NCBI GenBank assembly: GCA_947377725.1
Contig: CANCGX010000006.1
Span: 1 to 43,668 of the forward strand
Source: Actinomycetota bacterium
GTDB lineage: Bacteria; Actinomycetota; Actinomycetes; Nanopelagicales; Nanopelagicaceae
DNA: 43,668 nucleotides
Direction of reading: 5' to 3'
Shown here: one piece after another, positions 32,368 through 40,764 of the stretch
Numbering within the stretch: position 1 is the first letter of the stretch
Layout of the letters: each line of letters begins with the position of its first letter
Made by a program: the position numbers and the translations under genes
Notes under the pieces: generated by a model
Told to the model about the DNA's origin: nothing
Database searches by the model: none
What the model saw: the letters and a program-made list of their open reading frames with translations, nothing else

Positions 32368-34824
32368 TTAAATAACGATGTTGACAAGTTTTGGCGCGCG
32401 AACGATTGACTTCTTAATTGCAGCTCCAGCAATTGCTGCTGCCATCTTTTCGTTCTCCATGCCAAGCTTTTCGAGCTCTGCATCGGTAATGTTCGGAGAA
32501 ATATCAATGCGATCCACGATTTTTCCATTAACCTGCAAAATTGCGACCACGGAATCTTCTTCAAGGAGTGCTGGGTCGACTTCAGGCCAGCCGGCAAGTG
32601 CAACGCCTGGTTTGTGTCCTAGATTTGCCCACATTTCCTCGGCAGTAAATGGACCCATAAGAGAGAGTGCAATTGCAATTGCTTGCGCAGCTTCTCGAAC
32701 AGCGGGATCTGCAGGACCACAACCAGAATCAATCGCCTTACGTGTGTGGTTTACCAATTCCATAATACGAGCTACAGCAACGTTAAAGCGGAAAGTTTCT
32801 ACGGCGTACCCAATGTCATGAATAGCTTTATGAGTGATTTTACGTAGCCCGAGGTCACCCGATGCAAAATCAACTCCAGCCTCGCTGGTCACGTCACATG
32901 AGATGCGCCAAGCACGGTTCAAAAACTTCACTGAAGCTTGAGGTGAGACATCCGCCCAGTCGATGTCATCTTCTGGTGGCCCAGCAAAAATCATCGACAA
33001 GCGAACTGCATCCACGCCATGTCGATCCAACTCTTCTGAAAGTTTTACAAGGTTTCCGCGGCTCTTTGACATGGCTGAGCCGTCCATCAAAACCATTCCT
33101 TGGTTGAGAAGACGTGTAAATGGTTCAGTAAATTTCACATAACCGAGGTCGTGAAGGACTTTAGTAAAGAAGCGCGAGTAGAGAAGATGCAAAATCGCGT
33201 GCGTAACGCCACCGACGTATTGATCAACCGGCATCCACTCTTCGATCTTCTTAGGGTCAAATGCTTGTGTCGCATCATGTGGGTCGATGTAACGAAGGAA
33301 GTACCACGATGAATCGACGAAAGTATCCATGGTGTCTGAATCGCGTTGCGCATCTGCGCCGCACTTTGGACATTTCACATTCACCCAATCGGTGGCAGAC
33401 CCCAGTGGAGAAGTACCTTTTGGCTTAAGATCGAGTCCTTTTGCGCTTGGGAGTTCAACAGGCAATTGATCTTCTGGAACAGGAACCTCGCCGCACGATG
33501 GACAGTGAATGATTGGTATTGGAGTTCCCCAGAAACGTTGACGGGAAATTAACCAATCGCGAAGACGATAATTCTTAGCAAGTTTTCCAAGCTTCTTTTC
33601 TGCAAGCTCGCTAATAACTTTTGCAATTGCTTCTGCTTTATCAAGCCCATTGAGTGAACCTGAGTTCACCATGACCCCATCACCAGACGTTGCGATTCCA
33701 GAAACATTCGGATCTTCTTCGCCAGTTTCTACAACCACACGTACATCTAGTTTCATTGCACGTGCAAAATCCAAGTCGCGCTGATCATGGGCAGGAACAG
33801 CCATGATTGCACCGGTGCCGTAATCTGCAAGAACGTAATCCGAAGCCCAGATAGGCAACTTCTCGCCATTTACTGGATTGATTGCATAACGTTGCAGGAA
33901 GATACCGCTCTTCTTGCGATCTGTAGCAAGACGATCTATATCTGAAGACGCTTTTACCTCTTCAAGATACGTTTTAAATTCTGATTCAACTGGCCCCCCA
34001 GCAGCAAGTTCTGCGGCAAGCTCGGAGTCAACAGCGACAACCATGAATGTTGCGCCGTACAAGGTATCTGGGCGCGTTGTGTAAATCGAGATTGGCGTGT
34101 CTCTTCCCTCGATATCAAATACAACTTCGGCTCCCGAAGAGCGTCCAATCCAATTGCGCTGCATCTGTAAAACTTTTTCAGGCCATTTACCTTCAAGTTG
34201 ATCCATGTCATCCAAGAGGCGATCGGCATAGTCAGTAATTTTGAAGTACCACTGAGAAAGTTTTTTCTTCGTTACAGCAGAATCGCAACGCTCACATAAG
34301 CCTGCAACTACTTGTTCGTTTGCAAGAACCGTCTGACAACCTGGGCACCAGTTAACTGGTGATAATTTCTTGTATGCCAAACCTTTCTTGTACATCTCCA
34401 AGAAAATCCATTGATTCCATTTGTAATATTCAGGATCACTTGTATGAAGAACTCGATCCCAATCGAAAGAACATGCATAACGACGCATAGATGCTTTCTG
34501 AACCGCAATGTTTTCGTAGGTCCAGTCGCGTGGATCTCCTCCGCGCTTAATGGCCGCGTTCTCTGCTGGAAGCCCAAATGAATCCCACCCAATTGGGTGC
34601 ATTACATTGAAACCCTTTTCTACCCAATAACGGGCGATGACATCGCCCATGGCATACGCCTCAGCGTGGCCCATGTGTAAATCACCGGATGGATAAGGAA
34701 ACATATCCAAGACATATTTCTTTGGACGCGGATCATCTGGAAGTCCTGAACGAAAAGGAGCGAGCTCGTCCCATACGGGAAGCCACTTCTCTTGGACTCC
34801 GTGGATGTCATAAGCCTCATGCAT
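32368..34824 (-). CDS. leuS: Leucine--tRNA ligase
   Basis: LeuS charges tRNA-Leu and edits mischarged products. HIGH is HMGH at residues 50-53, and KMSKS appears as AMSKSRGN near 575-582. Zinc-type clusters CPGC...CERC near 155-180 and CPSC...CPKC near 440-490 are seen, as is the CP1 editing domain between them. I prefer the ATG at 34822-34824, giving 818 residues and the family start MHEAYDIHGVQEKW, with GGGAG ten bases upstream. A GTG at 34848 would add eight atypical residues. The start overlaps the SDR stop by 8 nt. Leucine biosynthesis genes are also in the window but in a separate operon. Confidence 0.96.
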   Translation of the reverse strand: MHEAYDIHGVQEKWLPVWDELAPFRSGLPDDPRPKKYVLDMFPYPSGDLHMGHAEAYAMGDVIARYWVEKGFNVMHPIGWDSFGLPAENAAIKRGGDPRDWTYENIAVQKASMRRYACSFDWDRVLHTSDPEYYKWNQWIFLEMYKKGLAYKKLSPVNWCPGCQTVLANEQVVAGLCERCDSAVTKKKLSQWYFKITDYADRLLDDMDQLEGKWPEKVLQMQRNWIGRSSGAEVVFDIEGRDTPISIYTTRPDTLYGATFMVVAVDSELAAELAAGGPVESEFKTYLEEVKASSDIDRLATDRKKSGIFLQRYAINPVNGEKLPIWASDYVLADYGTGAIMAVPAHDQRDLDFARAMKLDVRVVVETGEEDPNVSGIATSGDGVMVNSGSLNGLDKAEAIAKVISELAEKKLGKLAKNYRLRDWLISRQRFWGTPIPIIHCPSCGEVPVPEDQLPVELPSAKGLDLKPKGTSPLGSATDWVNVKCPKCGADAQRDSDTMDTFVDSSWYFLRYIDPHDATQAFDPKKIEEWMPVDQYVGGVTHAILHLLYSRFFTKVLHDLGYVKFTEPFTRLLNQGMVLMDGSAMSKSRGNLVKLSEELDRHGVDAVRLSMIFAGPPEDDIDWADVSPQASVKFLNRAWRISCDVTSEAGVDFASGDLGLRKITHKAIHDIGYAVETFRFNVAVARIMELVNHTRKAIDSGCGPADPAVREAAQAIAIALSLMGPFTAEEMWANLGHKPGVALAGWPEVDPALLEEDSVVAILQVNGKIVDRIDISPNITDAELEKLGMENEKMAAAIAGAAIKKSIVRAPKLVNIVI

Positions 34825-35764
34825 GAGAGGAATTCTCCCACGAGACACCGGTCAGTTCTTCACTTACTTGCCAAAGGTTGGATGCCAGGGTCTGGTCGTA
34901 TGCCATCTCTTTGCCATGAACCACCATGGGGGTTCCACGCATCTGGAAATTCTTTCGAGGTCCGTAATAGGTGGCGCCTTTGATTCCGGGCATCGAAGCG
35001 GCATAAAGCATTGGAAGAGCACCATCATGCGCCGACTGTGCAAAAAGCTCGGTCATCGCGCCCATCGCTCTTTCTTTCATAGGTTGCCCCGCCATTGCTG
35101 GGCCTACCCGAGTCAGACGTGTATTTGCGAAACCAGGATGCGCGGCTAATGGCAAGAATGTATATCCGTGCTGCAGCCGTCTACGTTCGAGTTCGTGAAT
35201 AAAAAGTAGATTTGCAAGTTTGCTAGCGCCATATGCCGGCCATGGAGAATATGGGCCTTCGCCTAAGCACTTCTTCTTTATAGAAGTAATGGTGCCCGGA
35301 CCAAAATTTCCAATTCTGTGCGCAACGCTTGATACAGAAATGAGACGCTCTTTGATCCGATTGTGAATTAAACCGGCAAACGCAAAGTGCCCCAGATGAT
35401 TTGTTCCCATCTGTAATTCAAAACCATCTTTAGTAAAACGAAAAGGCGTCACCATGACCCCTGCGTTGCATATCAGCACGTCGATATCTTCCGTAATTTC
35501 TGAAGCAGCAGCACGAATTGATTCAAGGTTTGCTAAATCAAGTGAAAGAACTCGTTGTGCTCCGGTTGCCGATTGGGCTCTCAATCCCTTTTCTGCTTTT
35601 CGAGCAGTTATCGTGACGTGCGCACCTTTAGCCACAAGTGCTTTCGCAGCTTCCAAACCTAATCCGCTTGTTCCGCCAGTGATCAGGAATTTCTTGCCAG
35701 AGAGATCTGGCATAAATGAGGATGTCCAGCCTTCTTCAATCACTGGGTTAGATATGTATTTCAT
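34817..35764 (-). CDS. Short-chain dehydrogenase/reductase
   Basis: A 315-residue SDR of the retinol-dehydrogenase-like type. The cofactor motif TGGTSGLG is at residues 29-36, the NAG element (ICNAGVMV) near 108-115, and the catalytic YGASK near 187-191. The start at ATG 35762-35764 gives GWTSSFMPDLSGKKFLITGG, which matches the usual lead-in W..PDLSGK. The open frame extends upstream through tRNA-Ala, but that part cannot be coding. An ATG at 35713 is a second option. No ribosome site precedes 35764, so the start is uncertain. The substrate is unknown. It sits between tRNA-Ala and leuS and overlaps leuS. Confidence 0.82.
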   Translation of the reverse strand: MKYISNPVIEEGWTSSFMPDLSGKKFLITGGTSGLGLEAAKALVAKGAHVTITARKAEKGLRAQSATGAQRVLSLDLANLESIRAAASEITEDIDVLICNAGVMVTPFRFTKDGFELQMGTNHLGHFAFAGLIHNRIKERLISVSSVAHRIGNFGPGTITSIKKKCLGEGPYSPWPAYGASKLANLLFIHELERRRLQHGYTFLPLAAHPGFANTRLTRVGPAMAGQPMKERAMGAMTELFAQSAHDGALPMLYAASMPGIKGATYYGPRKNFQMRGTPMVVHGKEMAYDQTLASNLWQVSEELTGVSWENSSHA

Positions 35765-35767
35765 AAG

Positions 35768-35840
35768 TGGAGATAAGGGGATTTGAACCCCTGACCCCTT
35801 GCATGCCATGCAAGTGCGCTACCAGCTGCGCCATATCCCC
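35768..35840 (-). tRNA. tRNA-Ala (anticodon GGC)
   Basis: The minus strand folds as acceptor GGGGAUA with UAUCUCC, D-stem GCGC, anticodon arm CUUGC-AUGGCAU-GCAAG with GGC, and a T-arm with UUCAAAU. The third acceptor pair is G3-U70, the universal alanine identity element. The discriminator is A and CCA is not encoded. Confidence 0.96.
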
Positions 35841-35860
35841 GTGCATCCCCGTGCATCCCC
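35841..35860. repeat. Two tandem copies of a 10-bp unit at the tRNA-Ala 5' flank
   Basis: GTGCATCCCC occurs twice in a row. On the minus strand each unit begins GGGGAT, the same six bases that open the tRNA, so the tRNA start is echoed twice just upstream. Confidence 0.85.
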
Positions 35861-35877
35861 GCGAGTCTAAATCTATC

Positions 35878-36534
35878 TTAATTCACCACTTCGTTGCCAA
35901 ATACAGGCTCAGGTATGGATCCAGCATTGTGTTCAACCAAGGTCCAACGGTTCAAATGCTTGGAAAATTCAAGAACAGACCATTGCGCATTTGAGAGTCC
36001 CCCGAGTGAACCCCAGTCACTAAATTCCAATTGCAGCAATGTGCCAAGTAGGCACCTGGCAGTTCCGCCGTGCGTTACGAGAACAACGGTGCCTGTTGTA
36101 TCAGCAGCGGTCAATATTTCAAGCGCAGCGGATCCTGCGCGAAGTGCAACTTCAGATCGACGCTCCCCAATTTCACCGGCAGGGCCATCATCTCCGCTTA
36201 TCCAACCAATAAAGCGCGCTGAATCGTTGGCTCGATTCTCTTCTCCCGTTTTACCTTCCCAATTTCCACCATTTGTCTCGCGCAAGCGAGGATCGGTTTC
36301 AATGGAAATATTAGAGAGGTTTGAAAGTTTCTCTGCTGTCTGTTGCGCACGAATAAGATCACTTGCAACTATACGAGTGGGATTCATTGCGTTTAGAATT
36401 TTTGCAGCATGTTCCGCCTGGTAATGCCCAACGCTATTAAGCGGGATATCTGAATGTCCTTGAAAACGATTCTCGATATTCCAGTCAGTCTGTCCGTGTC
36501 GCCAAATGACGAGGCGAACATCTTCCTTGCTCAT
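35878..36534 (-). CDS. Histidine phosphatase (phosphoglycerate mutase-like)
   Basis: A 218-residue member of the histidine phosphatase superfamily. The catalytic RHGQTDWN lies at residues 12-19 (H13 nucleophile), SDLIRAQQTAE near 58-68, the acid region RETNGGNWEGK near 84-94, and the second histidine in VLVTHGGTARC near 150-160. In Mycobacterium the gene at this place, after rsfS and nadD, encodes glucosyl-3-phosphoglycerate phosphatase; the same role is possible but not provable here. It overlaps rsfS by 1 nt (TAATG). Confidence 0.87.
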   Translation of the reverse strand: MSKEDVRLVIWRHGQTDWNIENRFQGHSDIPLNSVGHYQAEHAAKILNAMNPTRIVASDLIRAQQTAEKLSNLSNISIETDPRLRETNGGNWEGKTGEENRANDSARFIGWISGDDGPAGEIGERRSEVALRAGSAALEILTAADTTGTVVLVTHGGTARCLLGTLLQLEFSDWGSLGGLSNAQWSVLEFSKHLNRWTLVEHNAGSIPEPVFGNEVVN

Positions 36535-36896
36535 TACCGAGTCATATCCAATCGAACTTCAATACGAGGGCAATCATTCCAAAGGTGATCAAGCATGTAA
36601 TACTGGCGAAGTTCTTTACTTTGAATGTGAACAACCAGATCAGAATAGTCGAGAAGAATCCACTGACCGCTTCCCTCTTTGCGAATTGGCTTTTCACCAA
36701 TAGCTGCAAGTTTTTCAAAGACTCCATCAGCAATAGCATCGACTTGGCGTTCATTTTGCGCAGTAGCGATGAGGAAAACTTCAGAAAGAATGAGTTGATC
36801 TGTCATGTCGAGAACAACAATATCTTCGCCGAGTTTTTCGTTAATTGCTTCAGCTGCAAGCTGAGCGAGTTCTGTAACTTTCTTACTTGCTGCCAT
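36534..36896 (-). CDS. rsfS: Ribosomal silencing factor RsfS
   Basis: RsfS binds L14 on the 50S subunit and blocks joining with 30S when nutrients are short. From the ATG at 36894-36896 it has 120 residues with the usual beginning AASKKVTELAQLAAEAINEK, then VVLDMTDQLILSEVFLIAT near 32-50 and DYSDLVVHIQ near 82-91. AAGGAG lies ten bases upstream, inside nadD, which it overlaps by 14 nt. A longer frame to 36968 is read through nadD and does not resemble the family. nadD-rsfS-phosphatase is a conserved actinobacterial order. Confidence 0.94.
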   Translation of the reverse strand: MAASKKVTELAQLAAEAINEKLGEDIVVLDMTDQLILSEVFLIATAQNERQVDAIADGVFEKLAAIGEKPIRKEGSGQWILLDYSDLVVHIQSKELRQYYMLDHLWNDCPRIEVRLDMTR

Positions 36897-37461
36897 AAAG
36901 CTTGTGCTCCTTGATATATGTGAGAACTGTTGGAGAGATGATCTCTGCAACTGATTTCTTGTTTGCAAATGCTTCGCGAATTTGAGTCGCCGAAATATCT
37001 AGCGCTTTTATAGAAACTTCTTCAAACTCTGTTTTGGCATCAGTAGAGCCTGGACGCGTGACGACCAAAATATTTGCAATTTTACGTATAGCATCTGCGC
37101 GATACCACTGATTAAATTTTGCTGCTGCATCACTTCCAAGAATTAACGTGAACGTATCGCGAGTGTTAAACGCGCGAAGTTGATTTAATGTCTCGATTGC
37201 ATATGTTGGACCTTTTCGTCTGATTTCCAAATCATTCACAACTACCTTGCCTTGAATGTCGTCTGGAAGATCTTCGAGTGCGCTTACACACATTTCGAGG
37301 CGATCATTACCTGAAGCTTCAGGCTTGCTGACTCGGAGTCGGGGTTCTCCCGATGGGATAACCATGATCAGATCAAATCTAGATTCAAGTGAAGTCAGGA
37401 TATGAAGATGGCCACGGTGAATAGGGTCGAATGTTCCGCCCAGAATGCCTATGTGTGCGAT
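36883..37461 (-). CDS. nadD: Nicotinate-nucleotide adenylyltransferase NadD with a non-standard start
   Basis: NadD adenylates nicotinate mononucleotide in NAD synthesis. The essential N-terminal motif GILGGTFDPIHRGHL is present in frame at about residues 5-19, well before the first ATG (37365). PSGEPRLRVS, LGSDAAAKF and ISATQIR also fit. No ATG, GTG or TTG occurs between the in-frame TAA at 37489-37491 and this motif. Initiation must use another codon: ATC at 37461 gives the natural MAHIGILGG and 192 residues, while ATA (37452), ATT (37446) and CTG (37443) are alternatives. The start coordinate is therefore a best guess. It follows the 42-aa membrane peptide in the same frame and overlaps rsfS. 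Confidence 0.82.
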   Translation of the reverse strand: MAHIGILGGTFDPIHRGHLHILTSLESRFDLIMVIPSGEPRLRVSKPEASGNDRLEMCVSALEDLPDDIQGKVVVNDLEIRRKGPTYAIETLNQLRAFNTRDTFTLILGSDAAAKFNQWYRADAIRKIANILVVTRPGSTDAKTEFEEVSIKALDISATQIREAFANKKSVAEIISPTVLTYIKEHKLYGSK

Positions 37462-37488
37462 GAGGAAGTCTCTATTTCTGTCTAAGGC

Positions 37489-37617
37489 TTAGTCTTGATC
37501 AAGACGGAGAACGAGGTACAAGAAGAGTCCTAGAACTCCAAAAGTGAATATTCCGAAGAAAAGTGGCGCAGCTGGTAGATGGCGAACAGCGCCTTCAGCA
37601 AGGAACAAGTGTTTCAT
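37489..37617 (-). CDS. 42-aa membrane peptide upstream of nadD
   Basis: An ATG at 37615-37617 opens a 42-codon frame that starts MKHLFLAEGAVRHLPAAP. A single membrane helix at about residues 18-38 follows (FFGIFTFGVLGLFLYLVL), then RLDQD and TAA. Small one-helix proteins with this Pro-hydrophobic-Arg pattern stand directly upstream of nadD in many actinobacteria, from general knowledge, which argues for a real gene. No clear ribosome site is seen; ligA ends 21 nt before it. Its stop is in the same frame as nadD. Function unknown. Confidence 0.65.
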   Translation of the reverse strand: MKHLFLAEGAVRHLPAAPLFFGIFTFGVLGLFLYLVLRLDQD

Positions 37618-37638
37618 AACCGAACTTTATCGCACGGA

Positions 37639-39675
37639 TTATGGCTTCTTACCATTAAGGAGCGCCTTGAACCCAGCTTCATCGAGAATTGGCACGCCAA
37701 GTTCTTCGGCTTTTGCTGCTTTTGAACCAGGAGCATCTCCAACAACGACGTAATCGGTCTTTTTCGAGACCGATGAGGATGCCTTGCCTCCATGTGCTGC
37801 AATTACTTCGCTTACCCCGTCGCGTGTGAAATCAACAAGAGAACCAGTGACAACAAGTGTTAGTCCGGCCAAGGTCTGTGGTGAATTATTTTCCACTGGG
37901 GCATCAACAAGAGATACGCCGGCTGATCCCCATTTTTTCACGATCTCTTTGTGCCAATCAATGGAGAACCACTCCACAACGGACTCGGCGATGATTCCGC
38001 CGACTCCATCCACAAGGGCAAGCTCATCGATAGATGCAGCTTGAATTTTCTCAAGTGATCCAAAATTCTTCGCCAGCGCTTGCGCCGCCGTCGGACCTAC
38101 GTGACGAATGGATAGTGCGACGATAATTCTCCACAACGGACGATTCTTCGCTTCCTCAAGAGCCTGCAAGAATTTCTCTGCATTAGCTCCCAGATTTCCA
38201 TCTTTCTTGATGAAAAAAGCTGACCGTGCTAACTCTTTGGAAGTGAGATCAAATAGCCCAGATTCATCTTCAAGAAGCCCATCCCCCAACATCGCTGTTG
38301 CCGCTTCATATCCGAGAACATCAATATCTAAAGCGGCACGGGACCCGATGTAATAAATACGTTCGCGTAATTGCGCCGGACAACTTTGGGCATTGGGGCA
38401 ACGCAAATCCACATCCCCTTCGGACATGGCGCGTAACTTAGAACCACAATCCGGACATGTGGTTGGCATGACAAACTTCTTCTCGTTGCCTGTCCTACGC
38501 TCTACAACAGGTCCAAGCACTTCAGGAATAACATCTCCAGCTTTGCGAATGACGACAATATCGCCAATCAAAACACCTTTTCTTTCAACTTCTTCTTGAT
38601 TATGAAGCGTTGCATTCGTAACCGTTGATCCGGCGACAACAACGGGTTCCATGAAGGCGAAAGGTGTGACACGACCCGTGCGTCCGACGCTAACTTTGAT
38701 ATCAAGTAACCGCGTTGTGACTTCCTCTGGTGGATATTTAAACGCGATGGCCCACTTTGGAGCTCTAGATGTGAATCCAAGTTCTTCTTGGGCGGAAATC
38801 TCATTCACTTTAACTACAGCGCCATCAATTTCGTGTTCAACATCGTGTCGATGCTTCTCATAATAATTAATAAATTCAATTACTTCTTTCCGGCTTTTTA
38901 CTACTTTAAAACGATTGCTAATTGGCAATCCCCACGCTTCGAGAAGTTTGTAGGCTTCACTCTGTTGAGTAAAGGAAACCCCACTGGATGCGCCAATTCC
39001 GTGAACTACCATCGATAACGGCCGAGAGGCTGTAACTCTTGGGTCCTTCTGTCTCAGTGATCCTGCAGCCGCGTTACGCGGATTGGCAAAGCGCTGCTTA
39101 CCTTCTTCTTCCAAAGCATCATTAAATTCATTAAATGCTTCAACGGGGAAGAAGACTTCACCTCGGACCTCGAGTAGATCGGGGATATTCTTGCCGGAAA
39201 GTTCGTGTGGAATAGAAACGATTGTTTTGATATTAAGAGTTACATCTTCGCCCGTCGTCCCATTTCCGCGTGTGAGTGCGCGAATTAACTTTCCATTTTG
39301 ATAGAGGAGATTGATTGCTAGTCCATCGACTTTAACTTCACATAGCCATGAATTATTAGTTTCAGATTTTTCAATTCGATCAAACCATGTTTCAAGTTCA
39401 TCAGCACCAAAAACGTTGTCAAGACTCATCATTTTTTCAATATGGTCGTACTGGGTGAAGTGTGTCGAGAAGCCTCCGCCCACAAGTTCCGTTGGGGAAT
39501 TTTGGTCTTTGAACTCTGGATATTTACTCTCTAGCTTCTCTAATTTCTTGAGGAGCAGGTCGAAATCGCCATCTGAAATGATTGGTTTATCGAGAACGTA
39601 ATATCGAAACTGGTGATCACGAATCTCTTCTGTAAGTTGGGCAATCTCTCGCCTTGCATCTGATTCGGTAGCCAT
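37639..39675 (-). CDS. ligA: NAD-dependent DNA ligase
   Basis: LigA seals nicks in replication and repair using NAD+. The 678 residues include the N-terminal Ia domain, the adenylation motif CEVKVDGLA at 112-120 with nucleophile K115, the OB domain, and a four-cysteine zinc finger near 405-432 (CPDCGSKL, RCPNAQSC). Helix-hairpin-helix repeats (around 500-580) and a C-terminal BRCT domain (about 598-675) complete the usual plan. The ATG is at 39673-39675, 12 nt after mnmA. Its use of NAD next to nadD is probably coincidental. Confidence 0.97.
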   Translation of the reverse strand: MATESDARREIAQLTEEIRDHQFRYYVLDKPIISDGDFDLLLKKLEKLESKYPEFKDQNSPTELVGGGFSTHFTQYDHIEKMMSLDNVFGADELETWFDRIEKSETNNSWLCEVKVDGLAINLLYQNGKLIRALTRGNGTTGEDVTLNIKTIVSIPHELSGKNIPDLLEVRGEVFFPVEAFNEFNDALEEEGKQRFANPRNAAAGSLRQKDPRVTASRPLSMVVHGIGASSGVSFTQQSEAYKLLEAWGLPISNRFKVVKSRKEVIEFINYYEKHRHDVEHEIDGAVVKVNEISAQEELGFTSRAPKWAIAFKYPPEEVTTRLLDIKVSVGRTGRVTPFAFMEPVVVAGSTVTNATLHNQEEVERKGVLIGDIVVIRKAGDVIPEVLGPVVERRTGNEKKFVMPTTCPDCGSKLRAMSEGDVDLRCPNAQSCPAQLRERIYYIGSRAALDIDVLGYEAATAMLGDGLLEDESGLFDLTSKELARSAFFIKKDGNLGANAEKFLQALEEAKNRPLWRIIVALSIRHVGPTAAQALAKNFGSLEKIQAASIDELALVDGVGGIIAESVVEWFSIDWHKEIVKKWGSAGVSLVDAPVENNSPQTLAGLTLVVTGSLVDFTRDGVSEVIAAHGGKASSSVSKKTDYVVVGDAPGSKAAKAEELGVPILDEAGFKALLNGKKP

Positions 39676-39687
39676 AAGAAGTACAGG

Positions 39688-40764
39688 TTATTCAGTAGCG
39701 CTGACGGTGGCAGAACCAACCACGCGGTCACCATCGTAAATTACAAGCCCTTGGCCGGTTGCTAAACCGAGGAGTGGCTCATCTAGATCAGCAACGATGC
39801 TCACACCATCCGTGCGATATTCACATGGAAGAGGAGCGCCGTGAGCTCTAATCTGTGCAAAGCCGCGGTGAACTTTGCCTGCTTCAGGTTGCGGTCCGCA
39901 CCAAATTGCCTTTTCACCTTCGATATGTGAAATAGCCAGTGCATCTTTTGATCCAACAACGACGGTATTGGTTTTCGGTTCAATTTTCAGAACATATCGA
40001 GGCGTTCCGCCTTCAGTGGGCACGGAGAGATGTAATCCTCGGCGTTGGCCAATTGTGTACGTGTAGGCACCTTGGTGTTCGCCAACCTGCTTGCCATCTT
40101 CATCGACAATCGGGCCACTCTCGCTGCCCAATCGATCGCGCAACCAACCAGCGTTATTTCCTGAGGGAATGAAACAAATATCGTGCGAGTCTGGTTTATT
40201 GGCGACGTATAGCCCGCGCTTCTTTGCTTCAATGCGAACATCATCTTTAACGGTATCGCCAAGTGGAAAAAGCGCTCCATCAAGTTGCTCTTTATTTAAG
40301 ACAGCCAAAACATAAGATTGATCTTTGCCTGGATCAACTGCTCTGTGCATGGTTCGACCAAAATCTGTTTCGCGCATTTGCGCATAATGGCCTGTAGCCA
40401 CGCCATCAAATCCCAAACCTTTAGCACGTTCAAGTACTGCCGCAAATTTAATCTTTTCGTTACAACGCAGGCAGGGATTCGGGGTGCGCCCATTTGCGTA
40501 CTCTTCGATGAAATTCTCTACAACTCCATCATGAAACTCTTCTGCCATATCCCAGATATAAAAAGGAATCCCAATCATGTCAGCTGCTCGGCGCGCATCG
40601 TGACTATCTTCGATTGTGCAACATCCGCGAGCACCACTTCGATATTTTTGTGGATTGCTTGAAAGAGCTAGGTGAACGCCGATAACTTCATGTCCGGCTT
40701 CGGCCATGCGCGCAGCAGCGACAGCGGAGTCAACTCCCCCTGACATTGCAGCAACTATCTTCAT
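39688..40764 (-). CDS. mnmA: tRNA-specific 2-thiouridylase MnmA
   Basis: MnmA thiolates U34 of tRNA-Glu, tRNA-Gln and tRNA-Lys. The PP-loop SGGVDS is at residues 8-13. The catalytic cysteine pair is C98 (NPCLRCNEKIKF) and C197 (HDICFIPSG). The C-terminal beta-barrel domain is present; length is 358. It overlaps the cysteine desulfurase gene by 4 nt, which provides the sulfur, so the pair is a functional relay. In actinobacteria this iscS-mnmA pairing near ligA is conserved. Confidence 0.96.
   Translation of the reverse strand: MKIVAAMSGGVDSAVAAARMAEAGHEVIGVHLALSSNPQKYRSGARGCCTIEDSHDARRAADMIGIPFYIWDMAEEFHDGVVENFIEEYANGRTPNPCLRCNEKIKFAAVLERAKGLGFDGVATGHYAQMRETDFGRTMHRAVDPGKDQSYVLAVLNKEQLDGALFPLGDTVKDDVRIEAKKRGLYVANKPDSHDICFIPSGNNAGWLRDRLGSESGPIVDEDGKQVGEHQGAYTYTIGQRRGLHLSVPTEGGTPRYVLKIEPKTNTVVVGSKDALAISHIEGEKAIWCGPQPEAGKVHRGFAQIRAHGAPLPCEYRTDGVSIVADLDEPLLGLATGQGLVIYDGDRVVGSATVSATE

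Noticed and set aside
34817..35809. SDR frame extending to 35809
   Set aside because: The added codons run through the tRNA-Ala gene; the start at 35764 gives the family N-terminus.
36883..37365. NadD starting at ATG 37365 as a truncated gene
   Set aside because: The missing catalytic motif is present upstream in the same frame without a stop, so the gene is complete with an unusual start.
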